A DNA stretch of 64,000 nt, taken from assembly GCA_964512225.1 (NCBI GenBank), contig CAZEKB010000020.1, positions 1 to 64,000 of the forward strand, in the 5' to 3' direction. Under the pieces are notes generated by a model. That model had not been told where the DNA came from. It worked only from the letters and a program-made list of their open reading frames with translations, and made no database searches. Origin of the DNA: CAZEKB01 sp964512225. GTDB lineage: Bacteria; Myxococcota_A; UBA796; UBA9615. Shown here piece by piece: positions 16,726 to 24,939 of this stretch (position 1 is the stretch's first letter; the number at the start of each line of letters is the position of its first letter). Both the position numbers and the translations under genes were made by a program.

Positions 16726-18389
16726 CGTTCTGCTCCTGTCTCGGGCCGGCTGGGAAGGGTGATTACGAAGCGTGCGCCGCGGGGGGTGGGGGCGAGGATG
16801 ATCGATCCGCCGTGGGCCTCCGCCACCTTGCGGACGTTGGCGAGGCCGAGGCCGGAGCCCGCGGCGCGCGTCGTGAAGAAGGGCTCGAAGATGCGGTCGC
16901 GGATCGCTTGGGGCACGCCCGGGCCGTCGTCTTCCACGAACACCTCGACCCGGGATCCCCGCCGTCGGCACCCGAGGGTGAGGCGGCCCGTCCCCTCGGT
17001 GGCGTGGACCGCGTTCCGAGCGAGGTCCACCAGCGCCATCCGCAGGCGGGCGGGGTCCGTGATGATGCGCATGGTCGGGTCCGGGACGTCGATCTCGATC
17101 TCCATGCTCTCCGCGGCGGCGTCGCGCGCCTCGGACGCCGCCGACTTGAGGAGCATGCCCACCGGTACGGCGCGCATCCGCAGAACGACGGGGCGGGCGA
17201 AGTCCAAGAGGTCGTGCACCGCCACGCTCGCCTGAGCCACCCGCTCCCGCACCCGAGCGAGGATGGGAGCCGCCTCCGTGCCGTCGTCCAGCCGATCCGA
17301 GAGCAGCTTCAGCGACCCGGACAGGCCCCCGAGCATGTTCCGCATCTCGTGGGCCACGCCCGCGGCCGTCGCTCCCAGGATCTGCAGCGCCTCCTGGTGA
17401 TGATCGGGCCGCGGCGGGGTCCTCAGCTCCACAACGACGGCCCCGCGGCTCCCGACGGGTCGCGCCGTGGCCACCAGCCGCTGCGTCCCCGCGGCGAGGG
17501 TGCGCACCGCGATCTCGCCGGTCACGGGCGCGCCCCCGAGCAGCGCCCGGGAGACGAGGTCCCCGAGCCCGTCCTCATCGGAGGCGTCGTCGAGCTCCGA
17601 CAGCTCGGCGTCCCGGAGCTGCTCCGGCAGGAACCCGAACAGGTCCTGAGCGGGCTGGTTCCACCGGTCGAGCGTGGGGGGCTCGTCTCGGACCAGGAGC
17701 ATCGGCGTGCCTCCGCCGTCGAAGCTCTCCTCGAGCTCGATCAGGCGGTCGGCACGGTCTCGGCTGTCGCCGGTGCGCTGGATCGCGTCCACGAGCCGGG
17801 TCGGATCCGCGTTGCGGATGACCGCGAGGTCGGGATCGAGGCGGTGCAGGTCCTCGACGAGCTCGTTCTCGTCGTCCCCGGGGGGCACGATGGCCGCGTC
17901 CCATCGCGTCTCCGCCACGGCCGCGCGCATCCGGTTGGCACGTCGCAGCTCGGTGACCGCGCACACCCCCTCCAGCCCGAGTCGCTCGGCGGGCTCGAGC
18001 CGCAGGGCGGCGACGCGGGAGAAGTCGAACCCGGTCGGGGCCTTGACCTCGTCGAGGCCCAGCGCCGCGTACAGGTCCGGGAGCGGGAACGGCTTGCGCA
18101 GGACCGTCTTGGCGCCCGCGGCCAGGGCCCGGTCGATGTTCTCGCTCGTGTCGTACCCGGTCATCGCCAGCCGGACCAGCCCCTCGGCCTCGGGGAGCGC
18201 GAGGAGCTCCGACCCCGACGTGCCGGGGAGGCGCAGATCCACGAGCAGGGCGTCGAATCCACCCTCCCGGACTCGGACCGCCGCGGCGTCTCCGTCGACC
18301 ACCACCGTGGGGGCGGCGCCCCGGGTGCGGAGCAAGGCCGCGAGGGACTCGGCGAGGCTCCGGTTGTCGTCGGCGATGAGGACGCGCAT
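16722..18389 (-). CDS. Receiver-histidine kinase hybrid
   Basis: 555 residues. The N-terminal receiver has Asp51 (LLVDLRLPGTSG) and Lys99. A second degenerate receiver-like or linker region covers about 110-220 and a PAS-like region about 225-330. The dimerisation/phospho-acceptor helix has the H box GVAHEMRN, and the ATPase has N box DLARNAVHAT, G1 DDGPGVP and G2 GSGLGLANV. There are no membrane segments, so it is cytoplasmic. The order receiver first, kinase last suits a kinase controlled by an upstream kinase. The globin kinase gene ends 5 nt upstream, suggesting a two-kinase relay to the sigma-54 regulator downstream. Confidence 0.88.
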   Translation of the reverse strand: MRVLIADDNRSLAESLAALLRTRGAAPTVVVDGDAAAVRVREGGFDALLVDLRLPGTSGSELLALPEAEGLVRLAMTGYDTSENIDRALAAGAKTVLRKPFPLPDLYAALGLDEVKAPTGFDFSRVAALRLEPAERLGLEGVCAVTELRRANRMRAAVAETRWDAAIVPPGDDENELVEDLHRLDPDLAVIRNADPTRLVDAIQRTGDSRDRADRLIELEESFDGGGTPMLLVRDEPPTLDRWNQPAQDLFGFLPEQLRDAELSELDDASDEDGLGDLVSRALLGGAPVTGEIAVRTLAAGTQRLVATARPVGSRGAVVVELRTPPRPDHHQEALQILGATAAGVAHEMRNMLGGLSGSLKLLSDRLDDGTEAAPILARVRERVAQASVAVHDLLDFARPVVLRMRAVPVGMLLKSAASEARDAAAESMEIEIDVPDPTMRIITDPARLRMALVDLARNAVHATEGTGRLTLGCRRRGSRVEVFVEDDGPGVPQAIRDRIFEPFFTTRAAGSGLGLANVRKVAEAHGGSIILAPTPRGARFVITLPSRPETGAER

Positions 18390-18394
18390 GCGGG

Positions 18395-19549
18395 TCAGGC
18401 AGCGACGGGCAGTGTCAGGGCCACCGTCGTGCCTTCACCGGACTGCGACGACACGTCGAGGCCCACGGCGTTGGCGTGCGCCAACTGCAGGCTCACGGAC
18501 ATCCCCAGGCCGACTCCGTCGGGCTTCGTGGTGTAGAGCGGCTCGAACAGTCGGTTGAGCTCCGTCGGGCCCATGCCCACTCCGTCGTCCTCCACCCGGA
18601 GGGTCACGACCCCGTCCCCCAGCCGCGCGACGACGCGGATCGTCGACTCGCCGGGGCAGGCCTCGACCGCGTTCTCGAGCACGTTGATGAGGATCTGGAG
18701 GACCTGGGAGGAGTCGACGTGGATGGGGGGCAGATCCGGGTCGAGGTCGATGTCGACGCGGCACCGCGGGGGGATCGAGACCCGCCCGAGCATGTTCTTG
18801 ATCAGCTCCTCGAGCTGCACCGCGTCCCGCAGCGGCTCCCGCAGCCGGGCGAAGGTCAGCAGGTCGGTCACGATCTCGGACGCCCGATCGATGTCCGAGC
18901 GGATGCTGCGGACCAGGTCGTGGCTGCGCGAGTCGGCCCGGATCGCCCGTCGCTCGGCGAGCGCCTGGGTGGCGGCGTGGATCGATGCGAGCGGGTTCTT
19001 GAGCTCGTGGTGGATGCCCGCCGACAGCTCCCCGACCGTCGCGAGGCGCTCGCGCCGCTGCATCTGGAGCAGGAGGTCGTCGTGGTACGTGCGCAGCATG
19101 ATCCACAGCTCGAGATCGAGCACGCGGTCGACGGCGAAGAGGGTGGCCTTCAGCTCCTCGGGGTCGCGCGCGTAGACGTCGCAGGCGAGGCCGGTCAGCC
19201 CCCGGCGCAGGATGTTCATGCCCCCGTGCATGTAGCGCTCGGGGAGCTGGTGGGTGACGTGGGCCTTGCCCACCCGCACGGTCCGCTCGAAGTGCTCGCG
19301 GTCCCAGGAGCCGCGAAGGAGCTCACCGAGCCACTTCTCGAGCTGATCCCGCTGGCGGGGGATCTGTTCCACCGGGTCCACGAAAGCGGCCGCCGCCCCG
19401 GGGTGCCGCAGGATCGTGTCGTAGAACTCGTCGAGCAGGTCCTTCACGACGCGCCGGAGGGGGCCTTCGAGCGCGGCGATGCGTGCTTCGTCGTCCGGCG
19501 TGAGGCCGACGTAGCGCTGCAGCTCGTTGAAGTGGTCGTGGGTCGCCAT
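18395..19549 (-). CDS. Globin-coupled sensor histidine kinase
   Basis: 384 residues. Residues about 5-160 form a sensor globin: the YVGLTPDDEARI start, a helical body, and RVGKAHVTHQLPERYMHGG, which fits the F-helix proximal-histidine motif of globin-coupled sensors, making His97 the likely haem ligand. The kinase follows: H box AGIHHELKNPL (His181), N box ILINVLENAVEA, G1 VEDDGVGMG and G2 GVGLGMSVSLQ. Soluble. Such globins bind O2, NO or CO. Its placement downstream of NnrS and a Crp/Fnr gene argues for NO or oxygen sensing. ATG 19549 is preceded by GAGGTG. Confidence 0.87.
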   Translation of the reverse strand: MATHDHFNELQRYVGLTPDDEARIAALEGPLRRVVKDLLDEFYDTILRHPGAAAAFVDPVEQIPRQRDQLEKWLGELLRGSWDREHFERTVRVGKAHVTHQLPERYMHGGMNILRRGLTGLACDVYARDPEELKATLFAVDRVLDLELWIMLRTYHDDLLLQMQRRERLATVGELSAGIHHELKNPLASIHAATQALAERRAIRADSRSHDLVRSIRSDIDRASEIVTDLLTFARLREPLRDAVQLEELIKNMLGRVSIPPRCRVDIDLDPDLPPIHVDSSQVLQILINVLENAVEACPGESTIRVVARLGDGVVTLRVEDDGVGMGPTELNRLFEPLYTTKPDGVGLGMSVSLQLAHANAVGLDVSSQSGEGTTVALTLPVAA

Positions 19550-19575
19550 GATGCACCTCGCGCCCGCCCCGCGAG

Positions 19576-19595
19576 CCTGTGCCGAATAGCACAGG
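19576..19595 (-). terminator. Hairpin between the Crp/Fnr and globin kinase genes
   Basis: CCTGTGC (19576-19582) and GCACAGG (19589-19595) pair around a 6-nt loop and extend outward with one bulge (GAG...CTC). It lies 14 nt after the Crp/Fnr stop on the transcribed strand. There is no T-run, so it may be a processing or attenuation hairpin rather than a full terminator. Confidence 0.4.
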
Positions 19596-19609
19596 GCTCG
19601 CCCCGGGCG

Positions 19610-20344
19610 CTACTCGATCGCTCGCGCGAGTCCTTCCGCGTCGGTGATGTCGAAGCCGTGTCGGAGCGAGGTCACGAGGCCCTCGGCTTCCCACCGGCGC
19701 ATGAGTCGGATCGCCGTCTCGACGGTGGTCCCCGCGGCGTCCGCCAGGTCCTGGCGGCTGAGGCGGACGGGGAGTCGGCCCGACGTCGGGTCGCCGTGGA
19801 GCGACAGCAGGTGGAGGAGGAGCCCGCCCACCCGGGCCGGGACGGAGGCCGCGCGGGTCGACGCGATCTGGTCGATCAGCCGGCGTCGGCCCTCGGACGC
19901 CTGGCGCGTGTACGCCAGCGCGCAGCCGGGAACGGTCGAGACCGCCATGCGGACGGGCGTGCACGGAAGGAACGCGACCTCGATCGGCTCGAGGGCCACC
20001 AGCGAGCCGGGGACCGGCTCGGCGTGCAGCACGGAGTCCCAGCACGCCGCGTCGCCGGGCCCGAGGACGTCCACGACCACCTCGCGGCCGTGCTCGGTGT
20101 TGCGCTGGAGCTTCGCGTGGCCGGACACGATCACCGGGAGGTGCCGGAGCTCGTCGCCCTGCCAGAAGATGGGCCCGTTGCGCAGGAACGACCGGATGAC
20201 GGCCCGGTCCAGGACGGCCGATCGGACCCGCGAGGGGAGCGCCCGGATGGTCGGAAGGCTGGTCACCGCCTCGGGTGTGCCTCGCGACACGGCGTTGTCT
20301 CGGGTCTGGGCCATTTGAAACAGCTCGGCTCGGGTGGCGCTCAT
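19610..20344 (-). CDS. Crp/Fnr-family transcriptional regulator
   Basis: 244 residues. A cyclic-nucleotide-binding-like beta roll (PIFWQGDELRHLPVIVSGHAK, then DVLGPGDAACWDSV) is followed by a winged helix with the recognition region SRQDLADAAGTTVETAIRLM, typical of Crp/Fnr proteins. The N-terminus lacks the Cys cluster of Fnr, so an oxygen-labile iron-sulfur centre there is unlikely; Dnr/NnrR-like or haem-type sensing remains possible. The ATG overlaps the stop of the 48-residue membrane protein gene by 4 nt. With NnrS upstream, regulation of nitrogen-oxide or low-oxygen genes is the best guess. Confidence 0.88.
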   Translation of the reverse strand: MSATRAELFQMAQTRDNAVSRGTPEAVTSLPTIRALPSRVRSAVLDRAVIRSFLRNGPIFWQGDELRHLPVIVSGHAKLQRNTEHGREVVVDVLGPGDAACWDSVLHAEPVPGSLVALEPIEVAFLPCTPVRMAVSTVPGCALAYTRQASEGRRRLIDQIASTRAASVPARVGGLLLHLLSLHGDPTSGRLPVRLSRQDLADAAGTTVETAIRLMRRWEAEGLVTSLRHGFDITDAEGLARAIE

Positions 20345-20487
20345 GACTGGAATCCGATCAGGTAGCAAGCGGTGATGAACAGCACGCCCCCGATCATGGT
20401 GAGGCGGAACGTGTTGCGGAGGGTCGTTTCGGACCAGGGGTCCTCTTCGCGCGACGGCGGCGGTGGCGTGGGGGCGGGGCTGCTCAT
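20341..20487 (-). CDS. Small single-pass membrane protein, 48 residues
   Basis: A short gene between NnrS and the Crp/Fnr gene. It encodes a Pro-rich, acidic N-terminal part (SSPAPTPPPPSREEDPW) and one transmembrane helix near the C-terminus (LTMIGGVLFITACYLIGF). Its TGA overlaps the regulator's ATG (ATGA), which strongly implies translational coupling and a real gene. I do not recognise a family. A location beside a respiratory or NO-handling protein and the size resemble small accessory subunits of membrane oxidases and reductases, but that is inference. Confidence 0.7.
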   Translation of the reverse strand: MSSPAPTPPPPSREEDPWSETTLRNTFRLTMIGGVLFITACYLIGFQS

Positions 20488-20550
20488 GGGGTCTCCGGCG
20501 GGGGATTCGGGGGTGGTGGTGCAAGCGTCGCGCCGGCTCGACTCCGAGCT

Positions 20551-21750
20551 TCAGCCGGCGAGCCCGTCGACCCGCGGAGCGGTCACGATCGGCGCGTAGA
20601 CGATCAAGAACCCCAGGAGCGAGGCGGCGAACAGGAACCCCGAGACGGGGACCCAGGGCGCCGCTCCCGGGGCCAGCCACGGCCCGAGCACTCGGGCGAA
20701 GCCGGCGAGGGCCATCGCGCTGAACGCCGCGGTCGTGAGCGGGGCGGCGACGATCGGGCGCGCCGTGTGGCCGAGCGCGACCCGCGCCATCATCCCCAGC
20801 GTGAAGGCCCCGATCCCGCCCGCGGTCAGGGCGTGGACGGCGGCGGAGGCAGGCACTCCGGCGTCGAACGCGCCCGCGCCGCGCAGCAGCATCGAGACCC
20901 CGACCCAGGCGTACCCGAGGTGGACGATCCAGAGCATCGGCACCCGCAGCGTGTGGCGACTCGCCCACCCGCTCATGCGGACGAGCAGGGCCACCCCGGC
21001 GACGGCGGCCACCCACGGAGCCACGCGCGCGAGCCCCGCCGCGTCGACGAGCAGGAGCGCGATCGCCGCCCCCGTGGACAGGTGCTCCCAGCGCGCACGC
21101 CGCCGGATCGAGAGCCTCAGCCGGTTCCCGGTGAACATCGGCAGCACGCGCCCGCCGACCACGACGATGAGGACGAGCACGACGTCGAGGGCGAGCTGCT
21201 GGGCCCACCGGGTCCACGCGGGGTCGAGGTGCAGGGCGACCTGGGCGGCCGCGAGCGCGAGGACGAGGGGGACGAAGCCGTAGTTCCGTCGGTTCCGGGT
21301 GGCCGCGAGCGGTCGCCCGATCGCGACGGCCAGACCCACGAGGAACGCGGCCGACGCGGCCGCCGTGACGGGTCCCTGGGGACCGAAGACGGCGACGATC
21401 CGTCCCCCGATCCACAGCGCTGCGAGGATCGCCAGCGGGCGCCCCACCGCGGTGGGGCGCTGGGTCCAGTTGGAGACCGCGGTGAGCAGGAAGCCGGCGA
21501 TCACCGCGCCCGCGTAGCCGAACAGCATCTCGTGCGCGTGCCAGGTGATCGGGGAGAGCGGCGAAGTGACCGAGACGTGCCCCGTCCAGACGCCGATCCA
21601 GGCGGGCAGCGCGACCGCCCCGGCGAGCGCCGCCAGGAGGAAGAAGGGGCGGAAGCCCTTGGCCCACAGAACGTGGTCGGCGGTCCACCAGGGGCCGTAC
21701 TCGGGGGCGGGGGTCTCTCCGCGCAGGAGAAGTCGTCGACGCATGATCAT
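20551..21750 (-). CDS. nnrS: NnrS-family haem-copper membrane protein
   Basis: About 399 residues with about 12 transmembrane segments. The signature WHAHEMLFGYAGAVIAGFLL and later TAVSNW, GGRVLPMFTGN and HALTAGGIGAFTLGM segments are those of NnrS, a haem- and copper-containing protein. NnrS protects cells from nitric oxide stress and is usually controlled by NO-responsive Crp/Fnr regulators. ATG 21750 and ATG 21744 are both possible; neither has a clear ribosome binding site, and a CATTG-N7-CAATG repeat sits over the first. It is the probable first gene of a six-gene minus-strand operon ending with the sigma-54 regulator. Confidence 0.9.
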   Translation of the reverse strand: MIMRRRLLLRGETPAPEYGPWWTADHVLWAKGFRPFFLLAALAGAVALPAWIGVWTGHVSVTSPLSPITWHAHEMLFGYAGAVIAGFLLTAVSNWTQRPTAVGRPLAILAALWIGGRIVAVFGPQGPVTAAASAAFLVGLAVAIGRPLAATRNRRNYGFVPLVLALAAAQVALHLDPAWTRWAQQLALDVVLVLIVVVGGRVLPMFTGNRLRLSIRRRARWEHLSTGAAIALLLVDAAGLARVAPWVAAVAGVALLVRMSGWASRHTLRVPMLWIVHLGYAWVGVSMLLRGAGAFDAGVPASAAVHALTAGGIGAFTLGMMARVALGHTARPIVAAPLTTAAFSAMALAGFARVLGPWLAPGAAPWVPVSGFLFAASLLGFLIVYAPIVTAPRVDGLAG

Positions 21751-21764
21751 TGTCGGGTGCAATG
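21748..21764. promoter_or_regulatory. CATTG-N7-CAATG inverted repeat
   Basis: A perfect 5-bp inverted repeat with a 7-nt centre in the 50-nt gap between the divergent nnrS and porin genes. The spacing does not match an Fnr/Dnr box (5-4-5). It could still bind a dimeric regulator. Confidence 0.35.
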
Positions 21765-21800
21765 CCCGGGCCAGGCACGGGAAGTGCAGGGCCGGTGCGC

Positions 21801-23042
21801 ATGAGGATCCACTCGACTCTTCTCTTCTCCGCGTCCCTTCTCACCTTCGCCGTCCCCGCTCTGGCCGATGAGAGCCCGCCGCCCACGCCCACCTTCACGC
21901 TCAGCGTCCAGGAGCGAGCTCGTCTCGACTGGACGCCGGACTTCGACTGGGACGCCTCCACCGCGGGCGGATGGTCGATCGGGAACCGCGCGCGCGTGGG
22001 CGTGAAGGCCTCCCTGGGGCCGGTGTCCGCGTTCGTTCAGATCCAGGACGTGCGGCGGTGGGGCTCCGAGTTCAACGCGGCGAACCTGGGCGAAGGGACC
22101 CTGTTCGACTGGGCCGCGGACGGCCTCGACGTGCACCAGGCGTACGGCGCCGTCACCACGCCCTTCGGGCTCGATCTGCGGATCGGTCGACAGGAGATCG
22201 TGTGGCAGGGGCAGCGCCTCATCGGCGCCGTCGGGTGGACCCACCAGGCCCGCTCCTTCGACGCCGTGCGGCTGCGGTGGGACGGCACCCCGGCGGGGGC
22301 GGAGTTCTTCTACGCCCTGCTGCTGGACCGTCCGGTGAGCGCCGACGACGAGGCTCGGGCGCTCGAGGACACGCACCTCATCGCCGTGCGGGGCGGCCCG
22401 CGGGTGGCGAAGGCGCTCACCCTCGACGGGCTCGCCATCGTGCGGGTCGACAGCGCCGCGAGCGAGGTCATGGCCACGTTCGGGGCCCACGCCCGGGGCG
22501 AGGTGGGGCCGCTGCGCTACGAGGCCGAGGGCTACGGGCAGGCGGGGACGCGGGGCACGTCCTCCGTGCTCGCGTACCTCGCGGGCGTGCGCGCGGGCGC
22601 GGCCATCCCCGAGGCGGCCAACATGTACATCGGCGGCGGGTTCGACATCGTGTCGGGCGACCCCGACCCGACGGACTCCGAGATCCACAGCTTCGACACG
22701 CTGTACGCCACCAACCACAAGTTCTACGGCCACGCCGACCGGTACCTCGCGCTGCCGAAGCACACGGCCGGTCAAGGCCTCGTGGACGCCATGTTCTCCT
22801 GGCGCGTGAAGCCCGCGAAGATGGTCGGGCTCTCCGTCGACGTGCACGCCTTCGCGGCTCCGGCCCCCGCCGACGCCGATCGCGCCTTCGCGGGCGTGGA
22901 GACGGACGTGGAGGTCAAGGTCACCCCCGTGAAGGGTCTGACGGTCTCCGCCGGCATCTGGATCTACGCCCCGGGCTCGCTGCACGGCGCGGACGTCCAG
23001 CCCGAAGCCGGCGGCTTCCTCATGACGGACTTCCGCCTCTAG
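21801..23042 (+). CDS. Alginate-export-type outer-membrane beta-barrel protein
   Basis: 413 residues. A signal peptide (LLFSASLLTFAVPALA) is followed by alternating amphipathic strands to the last residue. The segments SIGNRARVGVKASLGPVSAFVQIQD, GAVTTPFGLDLRIGRQEI and NKYYG-like HKFYGHADRY match the alginate export (AlgE-like, 18-strand) family. The chain ends in Phe-Arg-Leu after a strand, close to the usual aromatic end. Such porins pass anionic small molecules or polysaccharides. It starts 50 nt from nnrS on the opposite strand, so the two may share control; relatives often lie beside denitrification genes. Confidence 0.78.
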   Translation: MRIHSTLLFSASLLTFAVPALADESPPPTPTFTLSVQERARLDWTPDFDWDASTAGGWSIGNRARVGVKASLGPVSAFVQIQDVRRWGSEFNAANLGEGTLFDWAADGLDVHQAYGAVTTPFGLDLRIGRQEIVWQGQRLIGAVGWTHQARSFDAVRLRWDGTPAGAEFFYALLLDRPVSADDEARALEDTHLIAVRGGPRVAKALTLDGLAIVRVDSAASEVMATFGAHARGEVGPLRYEAEGYGQAGTRGTSSVLAYLAGVRAGAAIPEAANMYIGGGFDIVSGDPDPTDSEIHSFDTLYATNHKFYGHADRYLALPKHTAGQGLVDAMFSWRVKPAKMVGLSVDVHAFAAPAPADADRAFAGVETDVEVKVTPVKGLTVSAGIWIYAPGSLHGADVQPEAGGFLMTDFRL

Positions 23043-23055
23043 GAGGCTGCCCGGC

Positions 23056-23102
23056 GACGCCCCCCTCGCTCCTGGCTGGTTCAGCGGCGTCGGGGGGGCG
23101 TC
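23056..23102. terminator. Hairpin between convergent genes
   Basis: GACGCCCCCC (23056-23065) pairs perfectly with GGGGGGCGTC (23093-23102) across a 27-nt loop. It lies between the convergent porin and oxidoreductase genes, and its right arm touches the latter's stop codon. A bidirectional terminator is likely, though no T-run is present. Confidence 0.5.
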
Positions 23103-24243
23103 AGGGGGTCCCGAGCACGCGGCGGGCCGCCATCGTCCCCGCGGAGATGCAGTTGGCGACCCCGGGCCCGAAGATCGCGGCGCCCGCCACGGCCAGCCCC
23201 GGGAGGCTGTCGAGGCGGGCCTCGATCCGGTCGAGGCGGCGGCCGTGGGCGGGGTCCAGGCGGGGGATCACGTGCGCGAACCGCGCGACGTGACGGCTGG
23301 CGGGGGCGGTGCGGACGTCGTACCGCTCCGCGACCTCGCCCCACACCCTCAGGAACAGCTCCTCTTCGTCCATGCTCAGGACGGCCTCGTCGTCGTCGAT
23401 CAGCGCCCTCACCAGCAGGTGCGGGTCGCCGCCGACGGTGGCGACCTCCGTGATCGAGATCGAAGAGACGAGGTCGCCCTGCGCGCTGACGATCTCGGGG
23501 CACTCAGGCGCGACGCCGAAGTCCGACGTACGCCAGATCAGGTGCACGCTCGCGGCGGACGTGGTGGGGATGGCCGCCAGCTCCGCGGCGAGCTCGGCGT
23601 CCAGGGGGGCCGAGAGGTAGGTCGCCGCGGGCGTGGGCACCGCGAGCACCACCGCGTCGAAGGTCCAGGTGACGTCGTCGGCCGCGGTCAGGACCCACTC
23701 GTCGCCCTTGCGGCCGATGGACTGGATCGACGTGTCCAGCAGCACCGTCGTGTCCTGGATCTCGGCGGCCAGCCCCTCGACGACGGCGACCATGCCCCCC
23801 CGGGGGGTCGCGAGCAGCGGTCCGCCCCCTTCACCCGGGTAGAGGAACGGCGAGTCGACCTCGGCGGGCGCGAGCCCGATGCCCAGCCGCCGGCAGAGCG
23901 CGACCGCTGCGGGCGTCGGCGACAGCACCGCCGCGGCCTCCTCCACCACGAACCCCTCTCCGGGGTACGACTGGATGACGCCGCCCAGGCGGTGGGACGC
24001 TTCGAACAGCGTCACGCTCACCCGCGCCTCCTGGAGCCGCACCGCCGCCGCCAGGCCGCTCAGGCCGCCGCCCACCACGGCGACCCGTCGGCGGCGCGCG
24101 CTGGACTCGAACTCGGCGTCGGTCGGTGTGCTCGTTCCCACAGGAGCGGCCGATCTTCGTGTGCCCTGCAACACCACCGACGGCCCCGAGGCGGCGAAGC
24201 GCGGCCCCGACAGTCGGGGGATGGGATGCAGGCTCGGGATCAT
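23101..24243 (-). CDS. Protoporphyrinogen oxidase-like FAD amine oxidoreductase
   Basis: 380 residues. After an unusual 50-residue extension comes a dinucleotide-binding motif (VAVVGGGLSGLAAAVRL, then FEASHRLGGVI). PGVANCISAG near the C-terminus is the second FAD-binding block seen in oxygen-dependent HemY/HemG-type protoporphyrinogen oxidases. The middle is diverged and the chain is shorter than the usual 450-470, so other flavin amine oxidases remain possible. If correct, it makes protoporphyrin IX for haem, fitting the neighbouring haem proteins. ATG 24243 follows AGGAG at a good distance. Confidence 0.72.
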   Translation of the reverse strand: MIPSLHPIPRLSGPRFAASGPSVVLQGTRRSAAPVGTSTPTDAEFESSARRRRVAVVGGGLSGLAAAVRLQEARVSVTLFEASHRLGGVIQSYPGEGFVVEEAAAVLSPTPAAVALCRRLGIGLAPAEVDSPFLYPGEGGGPLLATPRGGMVAVVEGLAAEIQDTTVLLDTSIQSIGRKGDEWVLTAADDVTWTFDAVVLAVPTPAATYLSAPLDAELAAELAAIPTTSAASVHLIWRTSDFGVAPECPEIVSAQGDLVSSISITEVATVGGDPHLLVRALIDDDEAVLSMDEEELFLRVWGEVAERYDVRTAPASRHVARFAHVIPRLDPAHGRRLDRIEARLDSLPGLAVAGAAIFGPGVANCISAGTMAARRVLGTP

Positions 24244-24382
24244 GGTCGGCTCCTGGCGAGTGTAGCTGGAGCGACTGCAATCGTCGGGCCGGCGCCGCCC
24301 CCCGAGGACGCCCCGCCGCCCCCCCGAAGACGCCCCGCCGGCACGGTCGTTGCTCCTCCAATGGCCGCTGATTGGAGGCACC

Positions 24383-24871
24383 GTGACTCGGTTCAAGAAC
24401 ATCCTCATCCCCGTGGACTTTTCGGCCTGCTCGGAGCAGGCGCTGGGCGTAGCTCTGTCGATGGCGGGCAAGGACTCGACCCTCCACCTCCTGCACGTCG
24501 CCGACCTGAAGACGACCGGCAGCACCTACGAGAGCAACGACGCGACCCGGGCCGAGATGGCCGCCATCGAGCAGGACGAGGGGGCGCTCGCCGAGGAGCT
24601 GCGCTCGGTCGCGAAGCGGCTCCGCGAGCAGGGCGAGCTGGGGGAGCCCGAGGGGCAGCGCGTCAACCTGCGCGTGGCCAACGGCGAGCCCGCGGCGAAC
24701 ATCCTCGGCTCGGCCGACGAGCTCGGCGTGGACCTGATCGTCATGGGCTCGCACGGACGCAAGGGCTTCAAGGACCTGCTCCTCGGCTCGACGACCGAGC
24801 AGGTCGTGCGTCGGGCGAACTGCTCGGTCATGGCCGTGAAGCCGGAAGGGTATCCGTACCTGCGCGACTGA
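24383..24871 (+). CDS. Universal stress protein, single UspA domain
   Basis: 162 residues. It has the UspA start (FKNILIPVDFSACSEQAL) and the nucleotide-binding motif GSHGRKGFKDLLLGSTTEQV near the end. I chose GTG 24383, which follows GGAGG by 5 nt; upstream in-frame codons lie before the ribosome binding site. It would act as a cytoplasmic ATP-binding stress protein. It stands alone on the plus strand, divergent from the oxidase-like gene, and mirrors the tandem USP at the far side of the gas-sensing island. Confidence 0.88.
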   Translation: MTRFKNILIPVDFSACSEQALGVALSMAGKDSTLHLLHVADLKTTGSTYESNDATRAEMAAIEQDEGALAEELRSVAKRLREQGELGEPEGQRVNLRVANGEPAANILGSADELGVDLIVMGSHGRKGFKDLLLGSTTEQVVRRANCSVMAVKPEGYPYLRD

Positions 24872-24939
24872 GGTCGTCGCGTCAAGACGTCGACGAGCAC
24901 GTCGTCTCCGCGTAGGGTCCGCCCGTTTTGGAGGGCACC

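Noticed and set aside
21748..21764. Fnr/Dnr box upstream of nnrS
   Set aside because: The spacing is 5-7-5 rather than 5-4-5 and the half sites do not match TTGAT/ATCAA.
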